From the NCBI GenBank assembly GCA_028288165.1, contig JAQBOG010000009.1:62001-126000 (forward strand): a DNA stretch of 64,000 bases, in the 5' to 3' direction. The translations under genes were made by a program, and so were the position numbers. This document shows, piece by piece, positions 26,748 through 35,265 of the stretch (position 1 is the first letter of the stretch; every line of letters starts with the position of its first letter). Below the pieces are notes generated by a model. It saw nothing but the letters and a program-made list of their open reading frames with translations. It did no database searches and was not told the DNA's origin. This stretch comes from Sphingobacteriales bacterium. Lineage in GTDB: Bacteria > Bacteroidota > Bacteroidia > Sphingobacteriales > Sphingobacteriaceae.

Positions 26748-27800
26748 ATGCAATTATCTGCAAATCAAATTGCTCAATTATTAAATGGAACTGTTGAGGG
26801 AGACCCCAACGTATTAGTAGACCAACTGGCGAAGATTGAAGAAGCTCAATCCGGATCTTTATCGTTTCTGGCTAATCCTAAATATGAGCAGTTTTTATAC
26901 CTCACAAAAGCTTCTATAATTATTATAAATGATGATTTGGTACTTGCTCAAGCAGTAAACGCTGGATCAACATTAATTCGTGTGAAAGATGCATACAGTG
27001 CTTTTTCAGTGCTTCTTGAAAAGTACAACACCATTAAGCTTGATAAAAGAGGGATTGAAGAACCAAATTTCATTCATCCAACTTCTAAGATTGGCAAAAA
27101 TGTTTACATAGGGGCATTTGCATATATCGGTCCTAATGTAGTTGTTGGTGACAATTCTAAGATCTATCCTCATGTTTATTTAGGAGATAATGTTAAAATT
27201 GGAAACGACTGTACCATATTTGCGGGAGTTAAAATATACTTCGATTGTATTTTAGCAAATAATATCATTGTTCATGCGAGCACAGTAATCGGAAGCGATG
27301 GCTTTGGCTTTGCTCCGCAAAAGGATGGTAGTTACAGCAAGGTGGCTCAAATTGGCAATGTTGTAATAGAAGATGATGTTGAAATAGGTGCAAACAGTTG
27401 TATTGACAGAGCTACAATGGGTTCTACTTTTATCCGTAAAGGGGTGAAACTTGATAACCTGATACAACTTGCTCACAATGTAGATATTGGTCAAAATACA
27501 GTAATAGCATCCCAAACAGGAGTTTCTGGTAGCACAAAGATCGGAGAAAATTGTATTATTGGGGGCCAGGTTGGTATTGTTGGTCATATAAGCATTGCTA
27601 AGGGAGCACAAATACAAGCCAAATCTGGAATTGGTAAAACAATTGAAAAAGAGGGAAGTAAATTAGCAGGTGCTCCTGCAACCAGTTTCAATACAAATAT
27701 GCGTGCCCAAGTAGTTTTTCAAAGGCTCCCTGAATTAGAAAAGAGAATACAAGAGCTTGAACGAAAGTTAAAACAATACAATATAGAGAGCGAACAGTAA
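26748..27800 (+). CDS. lpxD: UDP-3-O-acylglucosamine N-acyltransferase
   Basis: LpxD adds the second 3-hydroxyacyl chain to UDP-glucosamine in lipid A synthesis. The 350-residue protein has an N-terminal uridine-binding domain (MQLSANQIAQLLNGTVEGDP), a long left-handed beta-helix of hexapeptide repeats (from IHPTSKIGKNVYIGAFAYIG), the catalytic His region LIQLAHNVDIG and a C-terminal coiled helix (LPELEKRIQELERKLKQ). It starts the lpxD-lpxC/fabZ-lpxA run with a 26-base gap to the next gene. A proline-free helical end and normal length give no sign of damage. Confidence 0.96.
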   Translation: MQLSANQIAQLLNGTVEGDPNVLVDQLAKIEEAQSGSLSFLANPKYEQFLYLTKASIIIINDDLVLAQAVNAGSTLIRVKDAYSAFSVLLEKYNTIKLDKRGIEEPNFIHPTSKIGKNVYIGAFAYIGPNVVVGDNSKIYPHVYLGDNVKIGNDCTIFAGVKIYFDCILANNIIVHASTVIGSDGFGFAPQKDGSYSKVAQIGNVVIEDDVEIGANSCIDRATMGSTFIRKGVKLDNLIQLAHNVDIGQNTVIASQTGVSGSTKIGENCIIGGQVGIVGHISIAKGAQIQAKSGIGKTIEKEGSKLAGAPATSFNTNMRAQVVFQRLPELEKRIQELERKLKQYNIESEQ

Positions 27801-27826
27801 GTTGATACTGCTCTACATAAAATATC

Positions 27827-29233
27827 ATGAACGTAAAACAAAGAACTATTAAGTCTGAAGTAACTGTATCTGGTGTTGGACTTCATACTGGGCAGCCGGT
27901 TAATATGACCTTTAAGCCAGCTCCGGAAAATCATGGGTATAAGTTTAGGCGCATTGATGTACCTGGCCAACCGATAATAGATGCCGATGTTGATAATGTA
28001 ACAGATACCTCTAGGGGAACAACGATTTCTCAAAATGGAGCCAGTGTAAGCACGGTTGAACATGTATTAGCTAGTTTGGTTGGCCTCGAAGTGGATAACG
28101 TTCTAATAGAGCTTGATGGACCTGAAACTCCAATTATGGATGGAAGTTCGATCATGTTTTTAGATGCACTTGAACACGTTGGATTTAAAGATCAAGAAGC
28201 TGACAGGGAATATTACACCATACCTTACAACATTCATTACACAGAGCCAGACCGCAAAGTAGAAATGGTTGCGATGCCATTAGATGACTACCGCTTCACC
28301 TGTATGATTGATTATAATTCGCCAGTGTTAGGTAGCCAGCATGCTGCAATTACTACGCTTTCTGAATTTAAAAAAGAAATTGCTTCCTGCCGTACGTTTT
28401 GCTTTCTGCATGAGCTAGAAATGCTTTTAGAGCATAACCTGATAAAGGGTGGTGATTTAAATAATGCCATTGTAGTAGTAGATAAAGAAGTAAATAGAGA
28501 TGAGCTAAGACATCTTGCCAAAATATTTAACCGTGATGACATCGACGTTGCAAAAGAAGGAATTCTAAATAATATCGAACTACGGCATCAAAACGAGCCA
28601 GCCCGACATAAGTTGCTGGATATGATTGGTGATTTGGCCCTTGTAGGCGTTCCATTAAAAGGCCATATTATGGCTGCCCGACCAGGACATGCAGCTAACG
28701 TTGCCTTTGCAAAAAAAATAAAGGCTCAAATTAAAAAGGAGCGTAATAAAAAGCATGTTCATGTGTATGACCCGAATGCAAAACCGGTTTATGATACGGT
28801 TCAGGTGATGAATATTTTGCCTCATCGTCAGCCCATGCTGATGATCGATAAAATTTTAGAACTAAGCAAAACCCACGTCGTTGGCGTGAAAAATGTAACT
28901 ATGAATGAGCCATATTTCGTGGGTCATTTCCCTGGTTCACCAGTAATGCCTGGAGTTTTACAAATTGAAGCCATGGCACAAACTGGCGGGATTTTGGTAT
29001 TGAATACTGTTCCTGATCCTGAAAATTACTTGACATATTTGCTTAAAATTGAAGGCGCCAGATTTAAAGATAAAGTGTTGCCTGGTGATACCTTAATATT
29101 CAGATGTGATTTGCTTGCACCCATCCGCAGAGGCTTAGCCCAAATGAAAGGCATTGGCATGGTTGGAGATAGAATAGTAGTAGAAGCCGAGCTTATGGCC
29201 TTAATTTCAAAAATAGAGAGTAAAGAAGAATAA
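27827..29233 (+). CDS. lpxC-fabZ: Bifunctional UDP-3-O-acyl-N-acetylglucosamine deacetylase / 3-hydroxyacyl-ACP dehydratase
   Basis: The 468-residue fusion joins two enzymes. Residues 1 to about 300 are LpxC, the zinc deacetylase committing step of lipid A, with VSGVGLHTGQPVNM, TVEHVLASLVGLEVDNV, MDGSS and a late HKLLDMIGDLALVG. From about 320 the FabZ dehydratase hot-dog domain begins (VMNILPHRQPMLMIDKIL), with active-site HFPGSPVMPGVLQIEAMAQ. The fusion is a hallmark of Bacteroidota. It couples lipid A and fatty acid synthesis. Its stop overlaps the lpxA start by one base (TAATG). Confidence 0.97.
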   Translation: MNVKQRTIKSEVTVSGVGLHTGQPVNMTFKPAPENHGYKFRRIDVPGQPIIDADVDNVTDTSRGTTISQNGASVSTVEHVLASLVGLEVDNVLIELDGPETPIMDGSSIMFLDALEHVGFKDQEADREYYTIPYNIHYTEPDRKVEMVAMPLDDYRFTCMIDYNSPVLGSQHAAITTLSEFKKEIASCRTFCFLHELEMLLEHNLIKGGDLNNAIVVVDKEVNRDELRHLAKIFNRDDIDVAKEGILNNIELRHQNEPARHKLLDMIGDLALVGVPLKGHIMAARPGHAANVAFAKKIKAQIKKERNKKHVHVYDPNAKPVYDTVQVMNILPHRQPMLMIDKILELSKTHVVGVKNVTMNEPYFVGHFPGSPVMPGVLQIEAMAQTGGILVLNTVPDPENYLTYLLKIEGARFKDKVLPGDTLIFRCDLLAPIRRGLAQMKGIGMVGDRIVVEAELMALISKIESKEE

Positions 29234-30015
29234 TGATACAACCTTTAGCATATATACATCCGCAGGCAAAAATTGCAGACAATGTGGTGATAGAACCTTT
29301 CGCAACAATATATAAGGATGTTGTGATTGGCGAGGGAACGTGGATCGGATCAAATGTGACCATTATGGATGGAGCCCGTATTGGAAAAAATTGCCGAATT
29401 TTTCCTGGAGCAGTTATATCTGGTGTGCCTCAAGATTTAAAGTTTGAAGGAGAGGATACACTTGCCATCATCGGAAACAATACGACCATCCGCGAATGCG
29501 TAACGATAAACAGAGGGACCAAGGATAAATGGAAAACTGTTATTGGCGACAATTGCTTATTAATGGCCTATTGCCATGTGGCTCATGATTGTGAAGTGGG
29601 CAATAACTGTATTTTCTCTAATAATACAAACCTTGCCGGGCATATTTCTATCGGAGATAATGTAGTTCTTGCAGGCATGGTTGCCATCCATCAATTTTGT
29701 AATGTGGGTTCGCATGCATTCGTAACTGGTGGGTCACTGGTTCGTAAAGATATTCCGCCATATGTTAAAGTTGCTCGTGAACCTCTTTCGTACGCAGGTA
29801 TCAATTCGGTAGGCTTGCGTCGTCGCGGATTTTCTCCTGAAAAAATTAATGAAATACAAGAGATTTATCGCATTCTGTTTGTTAAAAATAATAATGTGAC
29901 TAAAGCTTTAGATATCATACAAGCCGAATTTAAACCTACCGAAGAACGCGATGAGATTGTAGATTTTATCCGCAATTCGAACCGCGGGGTAATGAAGGGT
30001 TTTGGAAGCGTTTAA
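29233..30015 (+). CDS. lpxA: UDP-N-acetylglucosamine O-acyltransferase
   Basis: LpxA transfers a 3-hydroxyacyl group to UDP-GlcNAc, the first lipid A step. The 260-residue protein shows the hexapeptide beta-helix (YIHPQAKIADNVVIEPFATI...), the catalytic region MAYCHVAHDCEVGNNCIFSN, and the C-terminal helical domain after SYAGINSVGLRRRGFSPEKI. Length is normal. It is translationally coupled to lpxC-fabZ, and its last 14 bases overlap the following ABC ATPase gene. Confidence 0.97.
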   Translation: MIQPLAYIHPQAKIADNVVIEPFATIYKDVVIGEGTWIGSNVTIMDGARIGKNCRIFPGAVISGVPQDLKFEGEDTLAIIGNNTTIRECVTINRGTKDKWKTVIGDNCLLMAYCHVAHDCEVGNNCIFSNNTNLAGHISIGDNVVLAGMVAIHQFCNVGSHAFVTGGSLVRKDIPPYVKVAREPLSYAGINSVGLRRRGFSPEKINEIQEIYRILFVKNNNVTKALDIIQAEFKPTEERDEIVDFIRNSNRGVMKGFGSV

Positions 30016-30628
30016 AATCTCGTTAGATAATATTGGTCGGCGCTTTAACAGAGAGTGGATATTTAAGGCGGTAAACTATACGTTTGAGCATAATGAGTCG
30101 TATGCGATATTAGGTCCAAATGGCTCTGGCAAATCTACCTTACTACAAGTTTTAAGCGGAAGTTTAACTCCATCAGAAGGTAATCTAAGTTATGTATTAG
30201 ATGGTTCTTCTCTTCCTGTTGAGGATGTCTATAAGCATTTAGTCATTGCTGCCCCTTATTTAGAATTAATTGAAGAATTTACCTTACGGGAGATTATAGA
30301 TTTTCATTTTAAATTCAAGGGCTACCGGGATGATTTAAACAGTAAATCGGTCAATGAGTTACTATCTTTGAATGCATCGAACAAGCCATTAAAATATTTT
30401 TCGTCAGGGATGAAGCAGCGAGTAAAATTGGCGCTTGCTTTTTGTTCGGATACCCCAGTGCTATTGCTTGATGAACCTACTGCAAACTTAGATCAGCAAG
30501 GAATTGATTGGTACCTGTCTTTAATCGATCACTTCTCCAAAAACAGATTGGTGATCATCTGTTCTAATCAACTTCATGAATATCAATTTTGCAAACATCA
30601 ATTATCCGTTTTAGATTATAAATTGTAA
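30002..30628 (+). CDS. ABC transporter ATP-binding protein, TTG start inside lpxA
   Basis: The 208-residue ATPase has Walker A GPNGSGKST, signature KYFSSGMKQRVKLALAF, Walker B VLLLDEPTANLD and a final H-loop-like region. An in-frame stop at 29993-29995 lies nine bases before the TTG at 30002, and there is no ATG before Walker A, so TTG (MEAFKISLDNIGRRF) is the only reasonable start. The gene overlaps lpxA by 14 bases. No permease is adjacent. Its position at the end of the lipid A run suggests an envelope or lipid export role, which is inferred only. Confidence 0.88.
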   Translation: MEAFKISLDNIGRRFNREWIFKAVNYTFEHNESYAILGPNGSGKSTLLQVLSGSLTPSEGNLSYVLDGSSLPVEDVYKHLVIAAPYLELIEEFTLREIIDFHFKFKGYRDDLNSKSVNELLSLNASNKPLKYFSSGMKQRVKLALAFCSDTPVLLLDEPTANLDQQGIDWYLSLIDHFSKNRLVIICSNQLHEYQFCKHQLSVLDYKL

Positions 30629-30675
30629 ACTCATACATCCCGTAAGGGAATGTTATTAATATTCAAAAAAGCCCA

Positions 30676-30683
30676 TATCTTTG
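30676..30683 (+). promoter_or_regulatory. Bacteroidota -7 box TATCTTTG for efp
   Basis: TATCTTTG (TAnnTTTG) is identical to the gltX box and lies 22 bases before the efp ATG. No clear -33 TTTG is seen at the right spacing. Confidence 0.55.
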
Positions 30684-30705
30684 CGGCTCAAATTTTACTA
30701 ATTCT

Positions 30706-31266
30706 ATGGCAAAGGCATCAGAAATAAAAACAGGAAATATATTACGTTTCAACGGAGAACTGGTAACAGTGGAAGAAATAGTACATCGTACACCAGGTAA
30801 AGGCGGTGCTTTTTACTTAGGGAAGTTTCGTAATATAAAATCCGGAAAGATTGTAGAGGCCCGTTTAGCAACAGATGAGCAAGTTGAAATCTGCAGAGTA
30901 GAAACCAATGATTATCAATATTTGTATGAAGAAGGTGATTATTTTGTAGTAATGGATAATGTATCTTACGATCAGTTCAGTGTTCCAAAATCTTTATTCG
31001 GCACATCAGCAAGGTTTTTGAAAGAAGGAATGAATGTGATTGTTTCTTTTGAAAGTGAAGAACCAATTATGGCTCAAGCACCGAACAGTGTGGAGCTAGA
31101 AATTACATATAGCGAGCCGGCAGTTAAAGGTGATACCTCTTCAGGCGCTCAAAAATATGCTACTACAGAAAACGGTGTAGAGATTAAAGTGCCTTTGTTT
31201 GTTAATCAGGGCGATAAAGTACGGGTTGATACTCGCACTGGAGAATATATTGAGCGTGTGAAATAG
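30706..31266 (+). CDS. efp: Elongation factor P
   Basis: EF-P rescues ribosomes stalled at consecutive prolines. The 186-residue protein has the KOW-like N domain with the tip loop HRTPGKGGAF (Lys32 at the modifiable position), a middle OB domain (GDYFVVMDNVSYDQFSVPKS) and a C-terminal OB domain ending GDKVRVDTRTGEYIERVK. The length is normal. It has its own promoter and a very strong hairpin terminator directly after, so it is a single-gene unit. Confidence 0.97.
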   Translation: MAKASEIKTGNILRFNGELVTVEEIVHRTPGKGGAFYLGKFRNIKSGKIVEARLATDEQVEICRVETNDYQYLYEEGDYFVVMDNVSYDQFSVPKSLFGTSARFLKEGMNVIVSFESEEPIMAQAPNSVELEITYSEPAVKGDTSSGAQKYATTENGVEIKVPLFVNQGDKVRVDTRTGEYIERVK

Positions 31267-31286
31267 TTAAATCAGTTTTTTATTAT

Positions 31287-31325
31287 AAACACAAACGCCT
31301 CAAAAATTTTGAGGCGTTTGTGTTT
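31287..31325. terminator. Perfect 19-bp-arm hairpin terminator after efp
   Basis: The arms read AAACACAAACGCCTCAAAA and its exact complement around one A. The T-rich descending arm and the complementary A-run make it work in both directions; on the minus strand it would also end the small membrane-peptide gene at 31362. Confidence 0.85.
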
Positions 31326-31361
31326 ATATAGGATTTAAAACTCTTACAGAATGCGAGTAAT

Positions 31362-31502
31362 TTATTTGTTAAATCTTAACCATTGGCCGAAGTCGAAGCC
31401 CTGGGAGGCTACTCCAATTATAATAGCTACCATTAATATCCCAATAGTAAACTTAAAGAAAAACTGATCTTTGTACTTTTTGTAGGTTTGATTTACAGTC
31501 AT
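31362..31502 (-). CDS. 46-residue single-span membrane peptide
   Basis: The reading frame MTVNQTYKKYKDQFFFKFTI, then GILMVAIIIGVASQG and FDFGQWLRFNK, has a polar basic start, one clear transmembrane helix and a polar end. It looks like a real short protein: the hydrophobic block is sharply bounded and the frame is closed by TAA just before the efp terminator. I believe similar peptides exist in this family but cannot search. Function is unknown. It is read against efp and the folate gene. Confidence 0.55.
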   Translation of the reverse strand: MTVNQTYKKYKDQFFFKFTIGILMVAIIIGVASQGFDFGQWLRFNK

Positions 31503-31660
31503 AATTAGTAATTTTTATGATTCATAATGAGTTACTTATCAAATATATAAAATCATAATTAAATAAAAATAAAGTCGCTAAGGTTCTTTATAAACAAATT
31601 GTGTAATTATTACTTCATTTCTATACGCAATTTTAAATACTTTTTTTGCATTTTAGCATA

Positions 31661-32233
31661 GTGGATAAAGCAAGTTTAAGAACCGAATACTTAAATAAGC
31701 GTAAAAGCTTGTCGAGATCACAGTATTGGATACTGAGTGATCAAATACTTGATCAGGTTAAAACGATAGACTGGAATCAGTTTAAAACCGTGCATATATT
31801 TCTGCCTATCAGTAAATACAACGAAATAGATACGTTTTCTGTAATGAACTATTTTACAGATCAGCACCCCAAATTACAGGTAATATTGCCACGCACCAAT
31901 TTCAAAACACTTGAAATGGAACATGTTCTTTTTGATCCGCTTTTAACCATTTTGGGAAGAAATAAGTTTGATATACCTGAACCCATTTATGGCAGGTTAA
32001 TTACAGCTGACAAGATTGACGCGGTGATAACTCCGCTTCTTGCTTTTGATAAAAAGGGCAGTAGGGTAGGATATGGAAAAGGATTCTATGATCGATTTTT
32101 ATCGAACTGCCGAGCGGATGTTCAGAAGATTGGCTTATCGTTTTTTGATCCTGTAGAAGAGGTTTCGGATGTAAATGAATTGGACATCGCTTTAAATCAA
32201 TGTATCTCTCCGGGAAAGGTCTGGAAGTTCTAG
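31661..32233 (+). CDS. 5-formyltetrahydrofolate cyclo-ligase, GTG start
   Basis: The enzyme converts 5-formyl-THF to 5,10-methenyl-THF with ATP. From GTG at 31661 the protein begins MDKASLRTEYLNKRKSLS, as in the family, and has 190 residues; a TTG at 31646 would add five unrelated residues. The family motif GSRVGYGKGFYDRFL lies near residue 135, and AVITPLLAFDKKG precedes it. Start choice rests on homology, not on a ribosome-binding site. It is convergent with xth, 14 bases apart, with no clear terminator between them. Confidence 0.9.
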   Translation: MDKASLRTEYLNKRKSLSRSQYWILSDQILDQVKTIDWNQFKTVHIFLPISKYNEIDTFSVMNYFTDQHPKLQVILPRTNFKTLEMEHVLFDPLLTILGRNKFDIPEPIYGRLITADKIDAVITPLLAFDKKGSRVGYGKGFYDRFLSNCRADVQKIGLSFFDPVEEVSDVNELDIALNQCISPGKVWKF

Positions 32234-32247
32234 CTGGTATTTGACGA

Positions 32248-33015
32248 CTAAAAAGCCAATTCTAGTAATACAGGGCAATGGTCAGAATGTTTTGCGTCGC
32301 ATAAAATGGCCGATCTTTTCAAATTGTCACGAAGTTGTTCAGTAACCATATTATAATCAATCCGCCAACCCAAATTCTTGTTTCTGGCTCCTGCTCTAAA
32401 ACTCCACCAGGTATAATTGTGAGGTTCGTCGTTAAAATGGCGAAATGAATCTATAAATCCGGTATTCAGAAAGTTTTCCATCCATTCACGTTCTGCAGGT
32501 AAAAATCCAGATGAGTTAGCGTTTGATTTTGGGTTATGGATGTCAATTGATTTATGGCAAATATTATAATCCCCAGATACAACTAACTTCGGGTAATCTA
32601 TCGTTAGTTTATTCATATAGCTTTGAAAATCATCCAAAAATCGGAATTTAAAATCTTGCCTGTGTTCGCCACTTGAGCCAGAAGGGAAATAGGTACTCAT
32701 TACCGAAAAATTTTCAAAGTCCGCCCGAATTACTCTTCCTTCCCGGTCATATTCTTCAATACCGCAGCCATATTCTACATGCTTAGGAGTATGCTTCGTG
32801 AATATCGCTGTACCACTATAGCCTTTTTTTTCAGCCGGGTACCAATAATGTTGATAGCCCATTTGTTCTAATATTAACAAATCTACAATCACATCTGGCG
32901 TCGCTTTTATTTCCTGCAAACAAATTACATCTGCATCAGTTGCCTTAAGCCACGCTAACCAATTTTTGCTAAAAGCAGACCGAATTCCGTTTACATTGTA
33001 AGTAATTACCTTCAT
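32248..33015 (-). CDS. xth: Exodeoxyribonuclease III (AP endonuclease)
   Basis: The 255-residue metal-dependent nuclease repairs abasic sites and trims 3' ends in base-excision repair. Motifs in order: ITYNVNGIRSA (Asn7), ICLQEIKA (Glu35), VSGDYNICH, a WWSFRAGARNKNLGWRIDYN stretch, and SDHCPV at the end with the catalytic Asp-His. These are the full endonuclease/exonuclease/phosphatase set. Length is normal. Nothing unusual is visible. Confidence 0.95.
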   Translation of the reverse strand: MKVITYNVNGIRSAFSKNWLAWLKATDADVICLQEIKATPDVIVDLLILEQMGYQHYWYPAEKKGYSGTAIFTKHTPKHVEYGCGIEEYDREGRVIRADFENFSVMSTYFPSGSSGEHRQDFKFRFLDDFQSYMNKLTIDYPKLVVSGDYNICHKSIDIHNPKSNANSSGFLPAEREWMENFLNTGFIDSFRHFNDEPHNYTWWSFRAGARNKNLGWRIDYNMVTEQLRDNLKRSAILCDAKHSDHCPVLLELAF

Positions 33016-33124
33016 TGGGTATATAGTATTAAGTATTTAGTATCAAGATAAGCTTGCTAGAAGTGGACTGATCATAGCTCAACAGTATTTAAGAGTTAAT
33101 TTTCTAGAAGATGATAGCTCAGAG

Positions 33125-33829
33125 CTAAAGCTTATTGCCCTTCAAATTAAACTCTTTCTCGATTTTTTTCGCTTGCCTTTTTTTAAGCAAGCTAATTTCC
33201 ATCTTTACATCCTCAACGGGGCGATTTGCTTTTGCAGTGGGCACATTAGCAATGGAATCTACCATCTCAATCCCCTTGACTACTTCGCCATAAACGGTAT
33301 AGTTCTGATCTAAATGCGGAGTTCCTCCAATTTTCTTATACACTTCTCGCTGAGTGGGATTTATTTTTCGCCCTTGTAGTCTACCAGCTTCCAATAGATC
33401 AAGCTCAGCATCCGTCCATTTTTTACCCTGCACTAAGTAGAATTGTGCGGCGCTTGATGACTTTTTCGGATTATCATCTCTGGCTGCGGCTAAAATTCCC
33501 TTCTTATGAAATAAGCTATCACGAAATTCCGCATCAACGGTATACCCTAAATCGCCTTCTCCCAAAGCTTGCCCTGGTTTTGCCGTTTTTGAATCCGGAT
33601 CACCCCCTTGAATCATAAAATCCTTAATCACCCTGTGAAATAATGTACCGTTGTAAAAGTTTTGCTTCACAAGTTCAATAAAGTTGTCACGATGCTTCGG
33701 CGTTTGATTGTACAGCATAATGATGCATTCACCCTTGCTAGTTTTAAGCTTAACGAATGAGTGCTTCGGCTTTGCTGCAAATGCATTTAAGCTAATAAAT
33801 GCGATTATTAAGAATGCGAAGTATTTCAT
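33125..33829 (-). CDS. Cyclophilin-type peptidyl-prolyl isomerase, exported
   Basis: The 234-residue protein has a signal peptide (YFAFLIIAFISLNAFA) and a cyclophilin domain: LYNQTPKHRDNFIELVKQNF, then LFHRVIKDFMIQGGDP with the catalytic Arg, SSAAQFYLVQGKKW, and YTVYGEVVKGIEMVDSIANV. A 30-residue insertion (DAELDLLEAGRLQGRKINPT) is often found in Bacteroidota members. It should isomerise X-Pro bonds of folding proteins in the periplasm. The C-terminal tail is lysine-rich. Confidence 0.92.
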   Translation of the reverse strand: MKYFAFLIIAFISLNAFAAKPKHSFVKLKTSKGECIIMLYNQTPKHRDNFIELVKQNFYNGTLFHRVIKDFMIQGGDPDSKTAKPGQALGEGDLGYTVDAEFRDSLFHKKGILAAARDDNPKKSSSAAQFYLVQGKKWTDAELDLLEAGRLQGRKINPTQREVYKKIGGTPHLDQNYTVYGEVVKGIEMVDSIANVPTAKANRPVEDVKMEISLLKKRQAKKIEKEFNLKGNKL

Positions 33830-33921
33830 GATTGTTGCAGTATTAAAATTGGTGGGAAGGTACCACAGGTATAATGTACAAAGATGCTAGATGCTCATAG
33901 CTCACGGCTGACAGCTAAAAA

Positions 33922-34260
33922 CTATAAATTATCAAAATAAGTAACCATTAATGATTTGATCACCATTTCTTGTTCTAGCATAGTATAGGGTGGAATGGAT
34001 TTTACGAGCTTCCAATGTGGCCAACCATCTTGATCTAAACCTTCCAGTTCATAAAATCCCAGCTCAGAAAACAGACGGCAATTGGCAATGTGCATCAACT
34101 CTTCCTTTTGCCGCTTGCTAAATTTCATTGGCCCTTTACCTAGTTCTTGAACGCCAATTAAAAAAAGCATCACTTTTAAATCAGGTTTATCAGAGTCGAA
34201 TTCGCGGGCTATACGTTCTTGTAGGGCAGTCCATTTTAAATTGATTTCAGCTGGGCTCAT
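33922..34260 (-). CDS. Conserved hypothetical protein, 112 aa
   Basis: I do not recognise a domain name. The protein is soluble and compact: AEINLKWTALQERIAREF, then KVMLFLIGVQELGKGPMKFS and KRQKEELMHIANCRLFSELG, and ends in GWPHWKLVKSIPPYTMLEQE. The evenly charged composition, a well-formed start and no low complexity make it a real gene. The intergenic stretch after its stop carries words such as AGCTCACGGCTGACAGCT that belong to the degenerate repeat class also seen near 38 and 41 kb. Confidence 0.7.
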   Translation of the reverse strand: MSPAEINLKWTALQERIAREFDSDKPDLKVMLFLIGVQELGKGPMKFSKRQKEELMHIANCRLFSELGFYELEGLDQDGWPHWKLVKSIPPYTMLEQEMVIKSLMVTYFDNL

Positions 34261-34344
34261 ATAGGAACAAATATAAGTGCGAAATCTGGCAGGATGTTTA
34301 ATATGGAAACTTTTTACAAAAGGATGCTTGATGGAAGCTGTTTT

Positions 34345-35223
34345 TTACTTCAGAATATCTCGAACCAGCGACCATAAGGTTTGTTTAACTTTCCCGAAGC
34401 TCTCATTACTGAAATACGTTTTATTATTTTTGTCGAAGCACACAGCTTCAACCTGGCTAGTTTCCGTTATATTTCCGAGGCTAAACTTTTGAACTTTCCC
34501 TTTAAAATAATTGGTGTTTGTAAAGTTTGTAAATTTCCATAATAAGCGATCTCCAAAACCAAAGTAGCCAACCAGAATTAAACTTTTCGATTTTCTATCT
34601 AGTGCAGCACCCGTAACCTGCCCTTTCGTTTCCAATTTTTCTACGTAGGAAGCCGTATACTTACCGGCCTTTAAGGGAATGGTAAAATGATTGCTTTCGA
34701 GCAGATCTTTCGTAAAAAGATGAAGAACGGTTCCGTCAGATACCATTGCTTCCGCATTATAATTATATGATTTATCAGACTCCGGATATTTGAAACGAAT
34801 GATTTCTGATAGCATCACTCTGTCTTTGGAGTTTTTCAGAATATCCGCTTTCGCGATTTTGTAAATTTGTTTCTCTTTCCGTTCATGATTATTGTCGCCA
34901 ATATCGGCGATGTAAACAAACTTCTCATCAGCGGTAATCTCTTCCCAATCTTTATTTTCGGCGTTGCTTATCGTTATTTGTTGCGTTATTTTACCATCGG
35001 TAGGATCAATTCGATACAGAATATTTGCGCCCCCACTGTCATTGATTGTCCAAAAAGAATTGTCGAAATAAATCAAGCCAGACGTCTCATGAACGCCATT
35101 GTCCAATGAAGTTACCTGGCTTGCTTTAAGAAATGGAAGCTTGTTTTGCGCTTTAAGTTCCACAAAACAAATAAGGGCTAATAGTATGCTAAATGAAATA
35201 TAAATTTTCCGGGCTGGATGCAT
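34345..35223 (-). CDS. Exported beta-propeller-like protein (SdiA-regulated-like), 292 aa
   Basis: A signal peptide (IYISFSILLALICFVELKAQ) precedes a repeat-like sequence: HETSGLIYFDNSFWTINDSG, ILYRIDPTDGKITQQITISN, DWEEITADEKFVYIADIGDN. These WE(E/D)-D-G-N strands resemble SdiA-regulated or esterase-like six-blade propellers. It is probably periplasmic or secreted and may bind a ligand or metal. I find no catalytic motif. No close operon partner; 84 bases separate it from the next gene. Confidence 0.65.
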   Translation of the reverse strand: MHPARKIYISFSILLALICFVELKAQNKLPFLKASQVTSLDNGVHETSGLIYFDNSFWTINDSGGANILYRIDPTDGKITQQITISNAENKDWEEITADEKFVYIADIGDNNHERKEKQIYKIAKADILKNSKDRVMLSEIIRFKYPESDKSYNYNAEAMVSDGTVLHLFTKDLLESNHFTIPLKAGKYTASYVEKLETKGQVTGAALDRKSKSLILVGYFGFGDRLLWKFTNFTNTNYFKGKVQKFSLGNITETSQVEAVCFDKNNKTYFSNESFGKVKQTLWSLVRDILK

Positions 35224-35265
35224 GTAAATTTCGAGTAATACGTCATGGTGTTGCGATGCGTTTAA

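Noticed and set aside
27252-27617. 121-codon frame antisense to lpxD
   Set aside because: Antisense to hexapeptide repeats, Cys/Tyr/Asn-rich composition typical of shadow frames.
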